Shown in pieces: positions 62,992-64,000 of a stretch of 64,000 nt of DNA. Every line of letters starts with the position of its first letter. Position 1 is the stretch's first letter. A program made the translations under genes and the position numbers. The DNA is from Paenibacillus sp. 1001270B_150601_E10. Lineage in GTDB: Bacteria > Bacillota > Bacilli > Paenibacillales > Paenibacillaceae. The DNA lies in contig NZ_JADMOL010000001.1 in NCBI RefSeq assembly GCF_015558675.1, forward strand, positions 1,042,141 to 1,106,140. Reading direction: 5' to 3'. Below the pieces are notes generated by a model. That model ran no database searches, was not told the origin of the DNA, and saw only the letters and a program-made list of their open reading frames with translations.

Positions 62992-63910
62992 ATGATCGAT
63001 CCCAATAATCCTATTCGTCGTGAAATGGAGTGTATATACAGCGCTATTAGTCCCTTTGAGCTTAAGGACAAGCTGCTCAGCTTTGCGACGGAACGTACCG
63101 AGAAGAGCACTCTGACACTGCTTAACGCCGGGCGAGGGAATTCGAATTGGATCTCGACTTCACCTTGCCAGTATTTTTTTACCCTTGGTCAATTCGAAGT
63201 GGAAGAGAGCATCCGTACTCACTATGAGGAGCCTGTCTTGCGGGATTGCCAGTCAAGCAGGGCTGCTACGAGCGCTTTCTAAGCTACGTCAATGATCATA
63301 GCGATCCCCCCTGGCATCGTGTTTCTTGAGCGGGCAGTGAATTATGGCATTCACAAGCATGAATTCGAGCCGGATGAATGGGTGTTTGAGCTCGTAAATT
63401 TTTGGAGTGACGGGGTGGAGGCTTGGAACTATCCTTGTCCATGAGCAAAATGTGTTTGAAAAACGAATTCAGGAGCTGCCTGCGGAGCTCCGGCAAACTC
63501 TTCGAGAACGATATGCTTCTCTAACACTTCAGCCTGAAGAGCTTCCATTCATCGAGCGAATCGTTGCAGGCAGCAGACAGGTCGCTCTTAATCATACTGC
63601 AGGTCTGTCCACGTCGCAGCAAGTGCAGATGGCTCTTTTCCCGATTCTGAGTTTGCTTGATTCAGAGAGTGCTTATAAAGAATTAACCAAGCGTATTTGC
63701 CGTCGCCGAAAAAGGCTGTTGTATGAGGGGCTTGAGATGACAATGACCCACAACGCCTATGATGCCTCTGGAGGGGGCTTCCATGGACCTGAATGGTCTG
63801 TGCGGGTATCTCTAGCGAACCTTGAGGATCAGGCCTATTTTCGAATCGGCAGAGCCATGAAGGATGCCTTGCAGGGCTATGTACATCATTCGCGTTCTAC
63901 CTTCCCATGA
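62992..63910 (+). pseudogene. Decayed aspartate 4-decarboxylase gene (aspD-like)
   Basis: The first open part (62992 to about 63235) encodes ISPFELKDKLLSFA, LLNAGRGNSNWI and FFTLGQFEVEES, the N-terminus of PLP-dependent aspartate 4-decarboxylases (normally about 530 residues). The frame then shifts near 63240 (LAGLPVKQGCYERF), and again near 63315 (FLERAVNYGIHKHEF). Near 63407-63418 it jumps to TGWRLGTILVHEQNVF, which in intact enzymes lies just after the PLP lysine, so about 260 residues including the active site are missing. A second gap of about 55 residues precedes GGGFHGPEWSVRVSLANLED. A good ribosome binding site (AAGGAG) remains. It cannot make an active enzyme. Confidence 0.8.
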
Positions 63911-64000
63911 TGCTCTAACTGCAGCAAAAAACACCCTTCTCATTTTGGTCAAGCCCCATTTTTGTAGACATTGAAAAAAGCCCTAAGCTGAAAGCTGGCG
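63911..64000. other. Gene-free right edge
   Basis: Ninety bases after the pseudogene. They contain short A and T runs but no complete hairpin or coding start that I can support. Confidence 0.5.

Overview
The window looks like a chromosomal segment of an endospore-forming member of the Bacillota, most likely the family Paenibacillaceae. The evidence is strong AGGAGG-type ribosome binding sites, two tRNA-sensing T-box leaders, CotF-type coat genes, a Spo0E-type phosphatase, a sporulation-type kinase, and paralogue-rich YesMN/Lpl-like transport genes. Base composition is near balanced. I see no prophage, insertion sequence, CRISPR array or rRNA operon. One tRNA gene (Pro, anticodon TGG) is present.

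Layout. 1-7.6 kb: the 5' part of a cob(I)alamin adenosyltransferase gene, a lipoprotein, a Spo0E-like phosphatase, an alaR-alaT-like pair, two coat-F-type genes, an FAD oxidoreductase, an MFS transporter, a zinc-ribbon protein and a 27-residue membrane peptide. 7.6-19.5 kb: mutS2, a holin-like membrane protein, a CuA-type lipoprotein behind a perfect Fnr/Crp box, cvpA, a giant ZapA, and pheT-pheS with a T-box. 19.7-31.1 kb: a GDP-mannose gene pair, tRNA-Pro, a two-component system, a LacI regulator, a YbjQ pair, an aldolase-like enzyme, the feoA-feoB-Cys-rich operon with Fnr and Fur boxes, and a HAD phosphatase. 31.2-38.0 kb: a YesM/YesN-controlled oligosaccharide ABC importer. 38.2-42.4 kb: pepA, a PAS histidine kinase and small genes. 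42.6-50.6 kb: a four-gene alpha-glucan operon. 50.7-61.7 kb: a 2-Cys peroxiredoxin and a branched-chain amino acid region (T-box, ilvB, ilvH, ilvC, leuA) in which selD and mnmH separate leuA from leuB. 61.9-64 kb: an acetyltransferase, a Gly/Tyr-rich protein and a decayed aspartate 4-decarboxylase gene.

The most unusual items are three. (1) The gene at the usual zapA position (pheST-zapA-cvpA) encodes 1136 residues: a normal ZapA head followed by about 1050 residues of coiled coil. An 11-residue repeat with His or Tyr at a fixed position is visible between residues 234 and 497. (2) Between pheT and this zapA lies a nested stem structure whose 3' strand overlaps the 5' arm of an intrinsic terminator. 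This is the layout of an attenuator or riboswitch, and two G-U pairs favour the minus-strand RNA. (3) The alpha-glucan operon encodes a DUF4912 protein, a fused GH57 branching enzyme and GT4 synthase, a nucleotidyltransferase with a degenerate phosphomutase-like tail, and a GH15 glucoamylase-type hydrolase. Together these could make, branch and degrade a polysaccharide without a standard glg cluster.

Family names come from recognising motifs and gene order by eye. No database or structure search was run.
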